Below are positions 15,403-24,003 of a DNA stretch of 41,189 nt, one piece after another. Source of the stretch: Provencibacterium sp. (GTDB lineage Bacteria; Bacillota; Clostridia; Oscillospirales; Ruminococcaceae); assembly GCA_022792175.1 (NCBI GenBank), contig JAAWAN010000012.1, positions 1-41,189 on the forward strand. Reading direction: 5' to 3'. Made by a program: the position numbers and the translations under genes. The notes below the pieces were generated by a model, which saw nothing but the letters and a program-made list of their open reading frames with translations, did not search any database and had not been told where the DNA came from. Positions within the stretch are counted from its first letter, which is position 1. Each line of letters opens with the position of its first letter.

Positions 15403-15667
15403 ATACAAAGGGCTGCTGCAAAATGGAATCATATAACCACTGCGGGATACCTCGAATACAAGGCACATGGCAGCTATGCTGTATTTGTTGCGAAACCGTT
15501 CCATGACTCGATACTTCAGCTTCACCGCTTAACTGCTCTGCTTTTGTATAATGTTCTGCGCATATAGATGGCCTCCTGCCGTAGCTTTTATTCTACAACA
15601 GGAGGCCTCTTTTTTCACTGTCCGTTTTTCGGGTTATTGTCCAGCTTTGCAACCAGACCTTTTTGAT
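15403..15667 (-). mobile_element. MITE-like internally deleted relic of an IS3-type element
   Basis: A 265-bp segment that is a close inverted copy of the element starting at 40758. Its right edge (15640-15667) is the IS left end: read on the minus strand ATCAAAAAGGTCTGG and onward, the same as 40758 onward. It keeps the hairpin, the beginning of orfA (MRRTLYKS) and the beginning of orfB (KLKYRVMERFRNKYSIAAM, then CLVFEVSRSGY). The sequence matching 40901-41163 is deleted, and so is nearly all of orfB. The left edge (15403-15427, CAAAGGGCTGCTGCAAAATGG) resembles the right edge (AAAGGTCTGGTTGCAAAGCTGG), so both terminal repeats seem retained. No target duplication was recognised. It cannot encode a transposase. 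Confidence 0.8.
15570..15615 (+). terminator. Terminator inside the IS relic
   Basis: GGCCTCCTGCCGTAG (15570-15584) pairs with CTACAACAGGAGGCC (15593-15607), 15 bp with two G-T pairs, followed by TCTTTTTT. It stands in the right direction to end the transcript of the membrane protein gene stopping at 15384, for which no other terminator is visible. It belongs to the IS relic. Confidence 0.8.
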
Positions 15668-15681
15668 ATCTCTCTTTCAGG

Positions 15682-16599
15682 CTACTTTGCCAGCGTTTTA
15701 AACAGGCTTTCAAACAGTCGGTCGCGGTTAATATGATAGACATAGCGGATAAAGTGCCGGGTGGGGTCGAAGGCATAGCGGTGGTCATATTCCGGAATGG
15801 GGCTGTGTTCTAGCCGGTCCTGCATAAAATCCCCGTCCATCAGCCAGCCGACCGCTGTTACATCCCAGATAACCCGCGTCCAGCAGCTGATGCCGCCATC
15901 CGCCAGCGCCTGGGAGGTGGTGTAGTCCAGAAGATAGTCGCAGAGCTCATTTTTCCCGCGCAGCCAGTGCTCTAGCTCGGGGCCGCTGGTGGTAAAGGAG
16001 GAGACGACCCCCGCGCAGGGCAGCTGAACGAGCGCCATGCCGCAGCCGAAAACCACCCGGGCGGCGGCGACATCCTGCATGAGGTTAAACTCCCGGTTAT
16101 CCGGCCAGTGGTGGGCGTTGCCGCCCAGCCAGATGAGCACCAGCCGGTCGCGGATTTCCGGATTTATCAGAAGGGCGGAGGCCACATTGGTGATGGCGCC
16201 GATGGCGACGGCATACAGCGGCCTTTCCGGCGTGTAGTTCATGGCGAGCTTTGCCAGGTGCTCGGCTGCCGGGGAGCGCACCGGCTCGCTCTCCGAGGGG
16301 AGATAGCGCGCCGAGCCCTTATAAACACACGGCTCCAGGTCCCGGCGCTCCAGCAGCGAGAGGATATGCAGGATTTCCTGATAGCTTTTTTCCATCCCAT
16401 CCTGCGGGCTCTTTGAGCGGTGGTTAAAAAAGGGGGCGGCATAGATGGCCTGCAGCTTCAGCCTGCGGTCCGATTTAATCAGATAGGAAAGGGCATACTG
16501 GTCGTCAATCTCATTGTAGGTGTCGGTATCGATGACGACATCTACCGGCCTGGCGGGTTTTTCCAGTCTCTTTAACAGTGAAAGGTGATCGATTGGCAT
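15682..16599 (-). CDS. Nucleoside hydrolase (inosine/uridine-preferring type)
   Basis: About 305 residues. The family signature DTDTYNEIDDQYAL at residues 24-37 provides the aspartates that hold calcium and activate water; the usual form is DxDxxxDDxxA, here stretched by NEI. A second typical stretch is YAVAIGAITNVASALLINP (about 127-145), and the C-terminal Asp is in WDVTAVGW (near 247). These enzymes cleave the N-glycosidic bond of ribonucleosides. The start at 16599 (MPIDH) is uncertain: AAGGGA lies about 12 bases upstream, and a TTG at 16626 would extend the frame by nine residues. The stop lies 15 bases from the IS relic edge. It may be a divergent member with a different substrate. Confidence 0.87.
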   Translation of the reverse strand: MPIDHLSLLKRLEKPARPVDVVIDTDTYNEIDDQYALSYLIKSDRRLKLQAIYAAPFFNHRSKSPQDGMEKSYQEILHILSLLERRDLEPCVYKGSARYLPSESEPVRSPAAEHLAKLAMNYTPERPLYAVAIGAITNVASALLINPEIRDRLVLIWLGGNAHHWPDNREFNLMQDVAAARVVFGCGMALVQLPCAGVVSSFTTSGPELEHWLRGKNELCDYLLDYTTSQALADGGISCWTRVIWDVTAVGWLMDGDFMQDRLEHSPIPEYDHRYAFDPTRHFIRYVYHINRDRLFESLFKTLAK

Positions 16600-16720
16600 G
16601 CGGCAAAACCGTCCCTTCTTTTTCAATCCGCCTCATTTTGGGGCGGAAGGATGAAATTTTAACCATCATAGCACCCGGCGCAGGGAAAGTAAAGAGGCGG
16701 GTCACAAAAAAAGGGTGATC

Positions 16721-18886
16721 CTAAACGCGGCCCTCCTGATGCGGCTGCAGCAGCCCCTTCAGCGGCTCGGAGGGCTCATCCCGGTAAAAAAGGCCAAGCC
16801 GGTGCAGCGCCCGGGTCATGGCAACATAGAGCAGGTGCATGTCCACCCGCCGCTGCGGTTGGTAGAGGTCGGCAGAAACATCCGGCAGCAGCACCCCATC
16901 AAACTCCAGCCCCTTTGAGAGGTGGACGGGCAGGATACAGAGGCCGCCCGAGTAGTCATCCGCCGCTCCGGTGATAAGCTCGGACGAAAGCCCCAGCTGC
17001 TGCAAACCGGAAAAGAGCGCTTCGCACTCAAAAAGCGTTTTGCCGATGATGGCAATCGATTTGCAGCCCTCCTGCCGGTACTCCGCCACCGCTGCCTGCA
17101 GCAGAGCAGGAAGCGCCTGCTGCTGCGCCTTCTGCAGCCGGACCGGCGCGCCGTGCCGGATAACGGGGGAGGCGGCGGGGAGCGAAAGGAAATCGCTTAT
17201 CCGGTTGGCCGCCTGCATGATTTCAATCGTCGTCCGGTAGCTCTTGCGCATTTCGCAGAGAACGGCGCCCGGGAAGAGGGAGAGAACCTGCTCCCAGGCG
17301 GCGATGGCGCGGTACTGGTAGATTGACTGCATTAAATCGCCGACAATGGTAAAGCTGCAGGAGGGCAGCAGCCTTTGCAGCACGAGATAGTGAAAGGCGC
17401 CGAGATCCTGTGCCTCATCCACAATGCAGTGGGCAAATTCCCGATAGCTTCCCGCTCCCGAAAGCCGCAGGCGCAGATAAGCGAGCGCGGGCAGGTCGGC
17501 CGGGGAGAGCTGTTTATGGCGCAGACGGGCGAGCGTCTCCTTTTTAAGCCGGGCGGCGCAGGGGCAGTTTTCCAGCTCCCCCTCGCATTCCAGTAAAAAC
17601 TGCCGGTAGAGCGCAAGGATTTTAACGCGCGATTTGGAAAAGAAGTTCTTTAAAGAGGCCCGGCAGTCCTTCTCGAGCTCCGATTCAATATAGGCGCGGT
17701 CCCGGTGCAGCTTTAAGAGCGTGTCCCCCTTCGCCGCAGCATAGAGCGGCCTGAAATAATCGGAGACAAGGTTTTCAAAGCGCTCGCTCTCATTGTGAAT
17801 CCGGCTGCAGAGCAGCAGCATACATTTTTCTACTCGCGCGGCGATGGTGGCGCCGGGGAAGGCGGCATCCAAAAAAGCTTTGCGGACAGTCTGCGCATCG
17901 AACAGCTCGCAGCCGCGCAGCGAAAAACCGCTATCCGGGCAGACCGACTGCTCATAGCGCTCTAAAAAGCGCTCGAGGGCATCGCGATAGAAAAGTGAGG
18001 TTTTATAGCTTTCGGGCGCGCCGTCCGATTGTCCGGAGAAAAAGCCAGCGTCAGTTTCAGAGCTGTCCAGCAGGGTAAACGGCTCGGCGATAAAGCGCTC
18101 GATCAGCCCCTCAAAGGTGAGCTGGGGAACGCTGTCTACATCCAGGTCAGGCAGCACCGCCGAAATGTAGCGGATGAAAAAGGCGTTTGGCCCAAGCACC
18201 AGAAACTGCCCGGCCGAAACGGTATTCCGGCAGTTATAGACAAGATAGGCGATGCGGTGCAGGGCGACTGTCGTCTTCCCGCTGCCTGCGACCCCCTGCA
18301 CCACCAGCGTCCGGCTCATTTTCTCGCGGATGATGCGGTTTTGTTCTTCCTGGATGGTGGCGACGATGTTCTTGAGCCGCGTATCCGCCCCGGCGCCCAG
18401 GTAGGGCTGCAGCAGCTCATCGTTTGAAACGGTGTCGACATCGGTATAGGAGAGAAGCTTTCCGGCCTCAATCTCAAACTGGCGCTTGAGGAGCAGCTCC
18501 CCCCGCTCGGTGCCGCCCGGCGCCTCATAGAAGACTGGGCCGACCGGGCTGTCATAATAGAGGGTTGAGATGGGGGCGCGCCAGTCAACTGTTACAATCC
18601 GGTTGTCGTCATCCGAAATGCCGACCTTGCCGATGTAGCACTGCTCCGCCCGTTTTGCCTCTTCGGGGGAAAAGTCAATGCGGGCAAAATAGGGCTTCTC
18701 CTCTCCGCGGGTCAGGCGCGCTATACGGTTGTGCGCCTGCAGCATCAGCTCTCCTAGCAGGTCGGGGTCCTGCGCGTGCATGCGCGGCAGCGCAGCATAA
18801 AGCTCTCGGGCATTCTCTGCCAGCTGCCGGTAGGTTTTGATGGTGCCTTCCAGATGCCGCCGCTCCTGTTCTAAAATAGAATCCAC
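16721..18886 (-). CDS. helD: HelD-type UvrD/Rep-like ATPase (RNA polymerase recycling factor)
   Basis: About 721 residues. It has an N-terminal coiled-coil arm (EQERRHLEGTIKTYRQLAEN), the HelD-specific YIGKVGISDDD and VDWRAPISTLYYDSPVGP stretch (near 85-115), Walker A GVAGSGKTT (near 205), the Walker B-like VDEAQDLGAFHY (near 490), GDLMQSIYQYRA (near 520) and C-terminal LPVHLSKGLEFDGVLLPD and YVAMTRALHRL motifs of superfamily 1. In Bacillus and mycobacteria HelD binds RNA polymerase and releases stalled complexes; some actinobacterial forms give rifampicin tolerance. The GTG at 18898 coincides with the AGGAAGGA site, so the GTG at 18886, 11 bases further, is chosen; both are possible. It is a single gene with its own promoter. 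Confidence 0.88.
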   Translation of the reverse strand: MDSILEQERRHLEGTIKTYRQLAENARELYAALPRMHAQDPDLLGELMLQAHNRIARLTRGEEKPYFARIDFSPEEAKRAEQCYIGKVGISDDDNRIVTVDWRAPISTLYYDSPVGPVFYEAPGGTERGELLLKRQFEIEAGKLLSYTDVDTVSNDELLQPYLGAGADTRLKNIVATIQEEQNRIIREKMSRTLVVQGVAGSGKTTVALHRIAYLVYNCRNTVSAGQFLVLGPNAFFIRYISAVLPDLDVDSVPQLTFEGLIERFIAEPFTLLDSSETDAGFFSGQSDGAPESYKTSLFYRDALERFLERYEQSVCPDSGFSLRGCELFDAQTVRKAFLDAAFPGATIAARVEKCMLLLCSRIHNESERFENLVSDYFRPLYAAAKGDTLLKLHRDRAYIESELEKDCRASLKNFFSKSRVKILALYRQFLLECEGELENCPCAARLKKETLARLRHKQLSPADLPALAYLRLRLSGAGSYREFAHCIVDEAQDLGAFHYLVLQRLLPSCSFTIVGDLMQSIYQYRAIAAWEQVLSLFPGAVLCEMRKSYRTTIEIMQAANRISDFLSLPAASPVIRHGAPVRLQKAQQQALPALLQAAVAEYRQEGCKSIAIIGKTLFECEALFSGLQQLGLSSELITGAADDYSGGLCILPVHLSKGLEFDGVLLPDVSADLYQPQRRVDMHLLYVAMTRALHRLGLFYRDEPSEPLKGLLQPHQEGRV

Positions 18887-18953
18887 CGTTTCTGTCACTC
18901 CTTCCTATCCATAACCTTGCCGTTTTTAGCTTTAAAGCTTGAAAAGGGCATAT

Positions 18954-18982
18954 ATAATATCACAGATAGAGAAAAATTGCAA
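18954..18982 (-). promoter_or_regulatory. helD promoter
   Basis: Minus strand TTGCAA (18982-18977), 17-base spacer, TATTAT (18959-18954) in an AT-rich stretch. The leader then contains the palindrome AGCTTTAAAGCT (about 18929-18940), and the ribosome site AGGAAGGAG follows near 18900. Confidence 0.65.
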
Positions 18983-19169
18983 GTAAAAATCTGGATATTC
19001 AGAATAGGGGAACAGCACTTTCAAAGGGACTTTCCTTACATATTTTCCGTTTCCCTTCGTTTGCTGGCGGCTATAAAGAAGGGTCAGGCTGCTTCTGTCC
19101 GGATTGCACGGCGGAGCTTGCCTGCTGCCGGAATTGCCTGAAAATCGGCGATGCTTTTACGGATATTCT

Positions 19170-19218
19170 AAAAACAGAGGGCCGCGGGCAGATAACGAAA
19201 GGCGCTTCTGTCCGCGGC
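19170..19218 (-). terminator. Terminator of the methyltransferase-glycosyltransferase gene
   Basis: Read on the minus strand GCCGCGG-A-CAGA pairs with TCTG-C-CCGCGGC (7 bp plus 4 bp with one mismatch; plus-strand 19181-19218) and is followed by CCTCTGTTTTTAG. It lies about 40 bases after the stop codon at 19255. Confidence 0.75.
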
Positions 19219-19254
19219 ACCAAAAGGGCGGCGTTTACCCTCCGGCCAAAAAAT

Positions 19255-22200
19255 TTACTTCGTCTCCCGCAGCGAGAAGTCCGAGCGGTCGAGCCGGAAG
19301 TTGGGGTTAAAATAGGGGTCGCCCCGTTCGATGACCTCCTTCCAGCGCTCCCGAAAGAGCGACTCCTCCCGGCGAAAGCGCGGCTCGTTTTTTTCGCTGA
19401 GGTCGTCCCCGCGGGTGAGCGATTCATAGTGGCGCAGCTCGGCAAAGGGGGTGAAGACGATGAGCTTCCCCCTTTCGCGCAGCCGCAGGCAGAGATCCAC
19501 ATCGTTATAGGCGACGGCGAAATCCTCGCAAAAGCCGCCTAGCTCCTCGAAAAGCGCACGGCGCATCAACATGCAGGCCGCCGTTACGGCGGAGAAATTC
19601 TGCGCATAGTAGAGCCTGCCCATATAGCCGAGATTGTCCGGCCCGGCCCGGTAGTGGATGTGTCCGGCCGTGCCGCGGATGCCGACGACCACCCCCGCAT
19701 GCTGAACGGTGCCGTCCGGATAATAGAGCTTGGCGCCCACTGCGCCGATATCCGGGCGCTGGGCATACATCAGCATTTCCTCCAGCCAGCCGGGGGAGAG
19801 CACCTCGGTATCGTTATTGAGAAAGAGCAGGTATTCCCCCCTGGCCCTTTGGGCCGCGAAGTTATTAACGGCGGAAAAGTTGAAGCCCTCCCCTTCCCAG
19901 GTGAGCACCCTCAGGCTTTCATATTCCTGCTCCAGCTGCCGGTAGGCTGCAAAGGTCTTCTCCTCGGTGCTGCCGTTTTCGGCGACCAGTACCTCAAAAT
20001 TCCGGTAGGTGGAGAGGGTGTAGACCGACTTTACACAGCGCATGAGCTCTTCGATATGGTCCTTGTTGGGGATGAGGATGGAGATGAGCGGCTCACCTGA
20101 AAGCAGATAGTTGATTTTATACAGCGAGGTGAGGCGGGGGGCCTGCGCCGCCTCGCCCGGAAGGCCGCAGCGGCGCAGATGGGCGTTAATAGCCCGCTTG
20201 GCCGCATCAATGCAGTAGGGCTTGGCCTCAATGCCGCTGGCCACCGACCCGGGATGGCTGCGCCAGAAATAGAGGATTTTGGGGATGTGCACGATTTTTT
20301 TCGCCTTCTCGGTCAGCCGCAGAATGAGGTCGTAGTCCTGGCTGCCATCCATGCGGCTGTCGAGCTTTCCCGCCTCATCGAGCAGCGCGCGGCTGAAAAC
20401 CGAGAAATGGCAGATATAGTTGTTGGCGCGCAGGTTATCGATAGCGAAGTCCGGCTTAAAGTGCATGGTGAGCGGGTGATCGATGCTGCCCGAAAAGGTC
20501 ATCTCATCGCTGTAGAGAAAATCTGCCCCCTGCTCGCTGATGGCGCGCATATTTTCAAAGAGCGCGGCGGGGTGCAGCAGGTCGTCGTGGTCAAAAAGGG
20601 CGATATAGCTGCCGGTGGCCATATCGATGCAGGCATTGGTGTTGCCGGCAATGCCGAGGTTGTTTTCCAGTCTCTGGTAGCGGATGCGCGCATCCTTTCG
20701 CGCATACTGCAGGCAGATGCTTTCGACCTCCCCGTGGGCGGTGTCGCTGCCATCCGCCAGGCAGAGCTCCCATTCGGAGTAGGTCTGCGCCCGCACCGAC
20801 TCGATCATTTCCTTTAAAAATTCCGGCGGCGTATTATAAAGCGGCGCCAGAATACTGAATTTAATGCGCACGGCGAAGGGATAGCCCTCCTGCTGCTTTC
20901 GCTCTTTTACAGAGAGCAGGCTTTCGCGGATAAACCTTTTATTCCTGCTGCGGCCTTTCAAACGCGCCGCCACTCTGTTCAGCGCCGCTCTGAATCCCTC
21001 ATGGCGCAGCACCGATAATCCGCGATAGAGAAGGGCGGTGTGCGGGTTTTGCTTCATTCGCCTTTTGATCCCGTCGAGCACCCTTCTCAGCGGGGCGGTA
21101 AGGCGCCAGCAGCGCGAGCGGGTAATTGCCTGCAGGTCCTGCTGCAGCCGCTGGTTCTGCTCAAAGAGCTCCCTGTTTTGTCCGGCCGCCTCGAGCGCCT
21201 GCCTTTTATAGCGGTTTAACTCTGCCGCCAGGCTCTCTTTTTTTTCGGTAAGGCTTTCGAGCAACTCCCTTTGCTCCTCCTGCAGGCTTTTGAGCGAAGC
21301 GAGCTCCCCCAGTGCCTGCAGAAGGGCATGCCCCTCCACCGGGCAGAAATCCCATTCCAGCCGGATAATGCCTGCCGGAAAATCGGAAAGCTCAAATTCC
21401 AGCTGCGGGCCACCCTGCAAAAAGAGCAGATTCCCTCCTGCCTTCTGGCCATTGAGCGCTTTCGGCTCGAGAATTCCGCGCTCGCATAGCGCCTGCAGTC
21501 GGGAGAGGATGCAGCAGCCCGGGACAGGGTGAAAGCGCAGCCGGCGCGTTCCCTCCGGTGGCTGCAGGCTGGCGCTCATCCGGCCTGGGGAAAGCAGATG
21601 AACCTGCACCGCCATTTTCTCCTGCTCCCGGTAGCCGTTTCCGGTATCGGGATAGCAGAGCGCATTGCTGGGGAGCGCCTCGGGGTCGATTAAAAGCTTT
21701 TTGGGGGCGCCATGGCCCAGGACATATTCCTCGGTCTGCAGCGCCCAGACAAACTGGTAGATTTCCCCCAGCGGGTGCAGCGAAAGCTGCCGAAGAAGGG
21801 CCTCGGAAAATGCCTGCCTTTTTAACCCCAGCTCGGTGCCGAAGAGAGGGACGGTGGTGCCGTCCTCCACGATTACCCGCAGCCCCGCCTGCCTGCAGCA
21901 CTCTGAAAGCGACTGATAGCTGAAAAAGTGGATATGGGTTTCATCCAGCAGGCCGAGCTTCTGATAAAAAAAGCGGTTCTCAAAAAGGCTGAGAAGAATA
22001 TCGCCATGGGCCAGATTGGGGGTGGAGAGGAGAAGCAGGCCATCCTTTGCCAGAAGCTCCCGGCAGCGCTTTAAAACGGCCAGCGGGTCGGGGAGGTGCT
22101 CTAGCACATCCGCCAGAATAATCTGCTGAAAGCGCCGTCCCGCCAGCTGGCGCGCCCACTCGAAATCCATAATATCGCCGCAGAAGCCGTCGGCGGCATA

Positions 22201-22395
22201 GGCCATCGCCTGCCTGAAGGCCTGCCGGTCGCGCTCGACGATGAATACCTGACAGCCGAGCTGCTCGCTGAGATAGCGGGTCATTTTGCCGCAGGCCGGC
22301 CCGAGCTCCAAAACGCTCGTCTGCGGGCGCACCTGCCGGATTATTTTAGCGGCCGAGTTATTTTCGTCCAGCGCAAGCGGGGTATCATATTTCAT
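19255..22395 (-). CDS. Methyltransferase fused to two GT2 glycosyltransferase domains
   Basis: A 1046-residue protein. Residues about 20-180 form a class I SAM methyltransferase: VLELGPACGKMTRYL (28-42), ADVLEHLPDP (95-104). Residues 190-360 are a linker without a recognised domain, followed by a coiled coil (about 365-425, Gln/Glu/Leu-rich). Two GT2 domains follow: one from FSILAPLYNTPPEF (513) with ALFDHDDLLHP as its DxD, one from LISILIPNKDH (about 790) with LFLNNDTEVL. The C-terminal half resembles rhamnosyl/galactosyl transferases that extend surface glycans. The start at 22395 has AGGAGG 8 bases upstream; a further upstream start is not supported. Terminal methyltransferases can cap polysaccharide chains, so a chain-extending and capping enzyme is plausible. 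It is separated from the rml block by the sugar importer operon. Confidence 0.88.
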   Translation of the reverse strand: MKYDTPLALDENNSAAKIIRQVRPQTSVLELGPACGKMTRYLSEQLGCQVFIVERDRQAFRQAMAYAADGFCGDIMDFEWARQLAGRRFQQIILADVLEHLPDPLAVLKRCRELLAKDGLLLLSTPNLAHGDILLSLFENRFFYQKLGLLDETHIHFFSYQSLSECCRQAGLRVIVEDGTTVPLFGTELGLKRQAFSEALLRQLSLHPLGEIYQFVWALQTEEYVLGHGAPKKLLIDPEALPSNALCYPDTGNGYREQEKMAVQVHLLSPGRMSASLQPPEGTRRLRFHPVPGCCILSRLQALCERGILEPKALNGQKAGGNLLFLQGGPQLEFELSDFPAGIIRLEWDFCPVEGHALLQALGELASLKSLQEEQRELLESLTEKKESLAAELNRYKRQALEAAGQNRELFEQNQRLQQDLQAITRSRCWRLTAPLRRVLDGIKRRMKQNPHTALLYRGLSVLRHEGFRAALNRVAARLKGRSRNKRFIRESLLSVKERKQQEGYPFAVRIKFSILAPLYNTPPEFLKEMIESVRAQTYSEWELCLADGSDTAHGEVESICLQYARKDARIRYQRLENNLGIAGNTNACIDMATGSYIALFDHDDLLHPAALFENMRAISEQGADFLYSDEMTFSGSIDHPLTMHFKPDFAIDNLRANNYICHFSVFSRALLDEAGKLDSRMDGSQDYDLILRLTEKAKKIVHIPKILYFWRSHPGSVASGIEAKPYCIDAAKRAINAHLRRCGLPGEAAQAPRLTSLYKINYLLSGEPLISILIPNKDHIEELMRCVKSVYTLSTYRNFEVLVAENGSTEEKTFAAYRQLEQEYESLRVLTWEGEGFNFSAVNNFAAQRARGEYLLFLNNDTEVLSPGWLEEMLMYAQRPDIGAVGAKLYYPDGTVQHAGVVVGIRGTAGHIHYRAGPDNLGYMGRLYYAQNFSAVTAACMLMRRALFEELGGFCEDFAVAYNDVDLCLRLRERGKLIVFTPFAELRHYESLTRGDDLSEKNEPRFRREESLFRERWKEVIERGDPYFNPNFRLDRSDFSLRETK

Positions 22396-22514
22396 CCGAA
22401 CCGCCTCCTTCCCCTCTATTATGGCCCGTAAAATCCTTTGCATAGCAGCGGGAGAGAAGACAGGCGAAAAAATCCGGCCGGCAGGGCGGAAAAAGTATGG
22501 CGCCAGGGCGGATG

Positions 22515-22542
22515 AAAAAAGGCTTTCGATTCTACCGGAGCC
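22515..22542 (-). terminator. Weak terminator candidate after the sulfatase gene
   Basis: Minus strand GGCT and AGCC (plus 22539-22542 and 22521-22524) enclose an imperfect stem and are followed by TTTTTT. It lies about 85 bases beyond the sulfatase stop. The stem is poor, so read-through into the next gene is possible. Confidence 0.3.
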
Positions 22543-22627
22543 AGATTTCGCCTGTATATCGCGGACGAAACCGCCCTTTTTCCGGTTTCTGCAAACTGGA
22601 ATATGTAGCCTTTTTCAGTTTTGGAAG

Positions 22628-23980
22628 CTACAGCTCGGGGATATCGAAGCGATCGCCGGTCTTTTCCACCCAGCGGCGCAAAAGTGCATTGACTTCGAGC
22701 AGCTTTTCGCGATAAAAAGAGTTGTGCGCCAGGTTTACCTGCTCATAAGGGTCCTCCTTCAGGTGATAGAGCATCCAGGGCATATCGGGCAGGCAGACAT
22801 ATTTATAGCCATCCCGGGTGATGACGCCGCGCCAGGGCTTATCGATGCTGTCCCAGTGCATGGTGGGGACAACGCTCTGCAGATAGGCGCTAACCGGCTC
22901 CTCATGAGCGGGGTTATCCAGCAGCCGATAGTGGGAGTAGTCCACCCCCGCCATCCAGTCCGGGGTGGGGATGCCGCAGAGCCCCAGCGTAGTGGGGGCG
23001 ATATCCACATGGTTCAGAAGCACGCCGGGCACCTTCCCGCAGCCGCGGTGCTCATAGCCCATCGGCTGCTCGCCGGAAATGATGAAGGGGATGCGCACTG
23101 CCTCCTCGTAGGGGGAGGTCTTTCTGAACTGGCCGTGGGAGCCGTGCATATCCCCATGGTCGCTGAAAAAGACGATGTGTGTATCAAAGCTTAAATCGTT
23201 GCGGCGCAGCGCCTCAAGAATGCGGCCGATGTTCATATCCAGGTTTTCAATCATCGCATAATAGCCGGAAAGCTCCTCGCCGGCCCGCTCCCGGATATGG
23301 GCAAGGTTGGGCACGTTTTCCCGGAACTGAACGCCGGCCCGGTTGTGGCGCTCCATAAATTCCGGCGGGGCGATATAGGGGTCATGCGGCGGCTGCACCG
23401 AGAGCACGGCGAAAAACGGCTCGCAGCTTCCCTGCCGGCGCGCTTCCCCCTTTTCGTTCAGGTAATCGATCATCCGATCGGTTAAAAGGTCGGTTTCGTA
23501 TCCGTTCAGCCGCTCATGGAAGGCGTTTTCCCCCTCTCCGCCGTGCACCCAGCAGTCCCACTGGCTGTTGTTGTTTTCAAAGCCGACCCATTTTTTGAAG
23601 TGACCGCGCCGCTTCGGGGGAACGATATGGTGTGCAGCGCGCCCCTCGCTCTCATGAAAGCCATCCAGATGCCATTTGCCCAGATAGAAGGTATCATAGC
23701 CGTGCTCGTTAAAGACATCGGCAATCGTCTTCTGCTCGGGCGGCAGCCGGTATTCGTGACCGGGAACTACCCTGTGCGGGTAGTTCCCGGTCAGCATTGA
23801 GCCGCGAAAGGGGCAGCAGAGGGGAAAGCCGCTGACGGCATCGGTAAACTGAACGCCGGTTTTGGCCAGCATATCCAGATTGGGGGTGTGCACATTCGGG
23901 TCGCCGCTTATTCCCAGCGCCTGTGCCCGGTGCTGGTCGGAGATAATCCAGAGAACGTTTTTGTGATTTGGCTGCAGCAT
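22628..23980 (-). CDS. Type I sulfatase (Cys-type, formylglycine dependent)
   Basis: A 450-residue alkaline-phosphatase-fold hydrolase. The N-terminus has the metal site WIISDQHRAQ (Asp15, Gln16), the signature CCPFRGSMLTG gives C55-x-P57-x-R59, where Cys55 must be converted to formylglycine, then GKWHLDG (about 101) and FFSDHGDMHGSHG (about 271) with the second Asp-His pair of the metal site. No signal peptide is present, so it acts in the cytoplasm. It would remove sulfate from an imported sugar. It is the last gene of the importer operon, 23 bases after the substrate-binding protein gene. GGAAGGGA lies about 10 bases before the start. No anaerobic sulfatase-maturating enzyme is encoded in the window. 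The sugar is unknown. Confidence 0.93.
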   Translation of the reverse strand: MLQPNHKNVLWIISDQHRAQALGISGDPNVHTPNLDMLAKTGVQFTDAVSGFPLCCPFRGSMLTGNYPHRVVPGHEYRLPPEQKTIADVFNEHGYDTFYLGKWHLDGFHESEGRAAHHIVPPKRRGHFKKWVGFENNNSQWDCWVHGGEGENAFHERLNGYETDLLTDRMIDYLNEKGEARRQGSCEPFFAVLSVQPPHDPYIAPPEFMERHNRAGVQFRENVPNLAHIRERAGEELSGYYAMIENLDMNIGRILEALRRNDLSFDTHIVFFSDHGDMHGSHGQFRKTSPYEEAVRIPFIISGEQPMGYEHRGCGKVPGVLLNHVDIAPTTLGLCGIPTPDWMAGVDYSHYRLLDNPAHEEPVSAYLQSVVPTMHWDSIDKPWRGVITRDGYKYVCLPDMPWMLYHLKEDPYEQVNLAHNSFYREKLLEVNALLRRWVEKTGDRFDIPEL

Positions 23981-24003
23981 ATGTGTAAGATCCCTTCCTG
24001 TCT

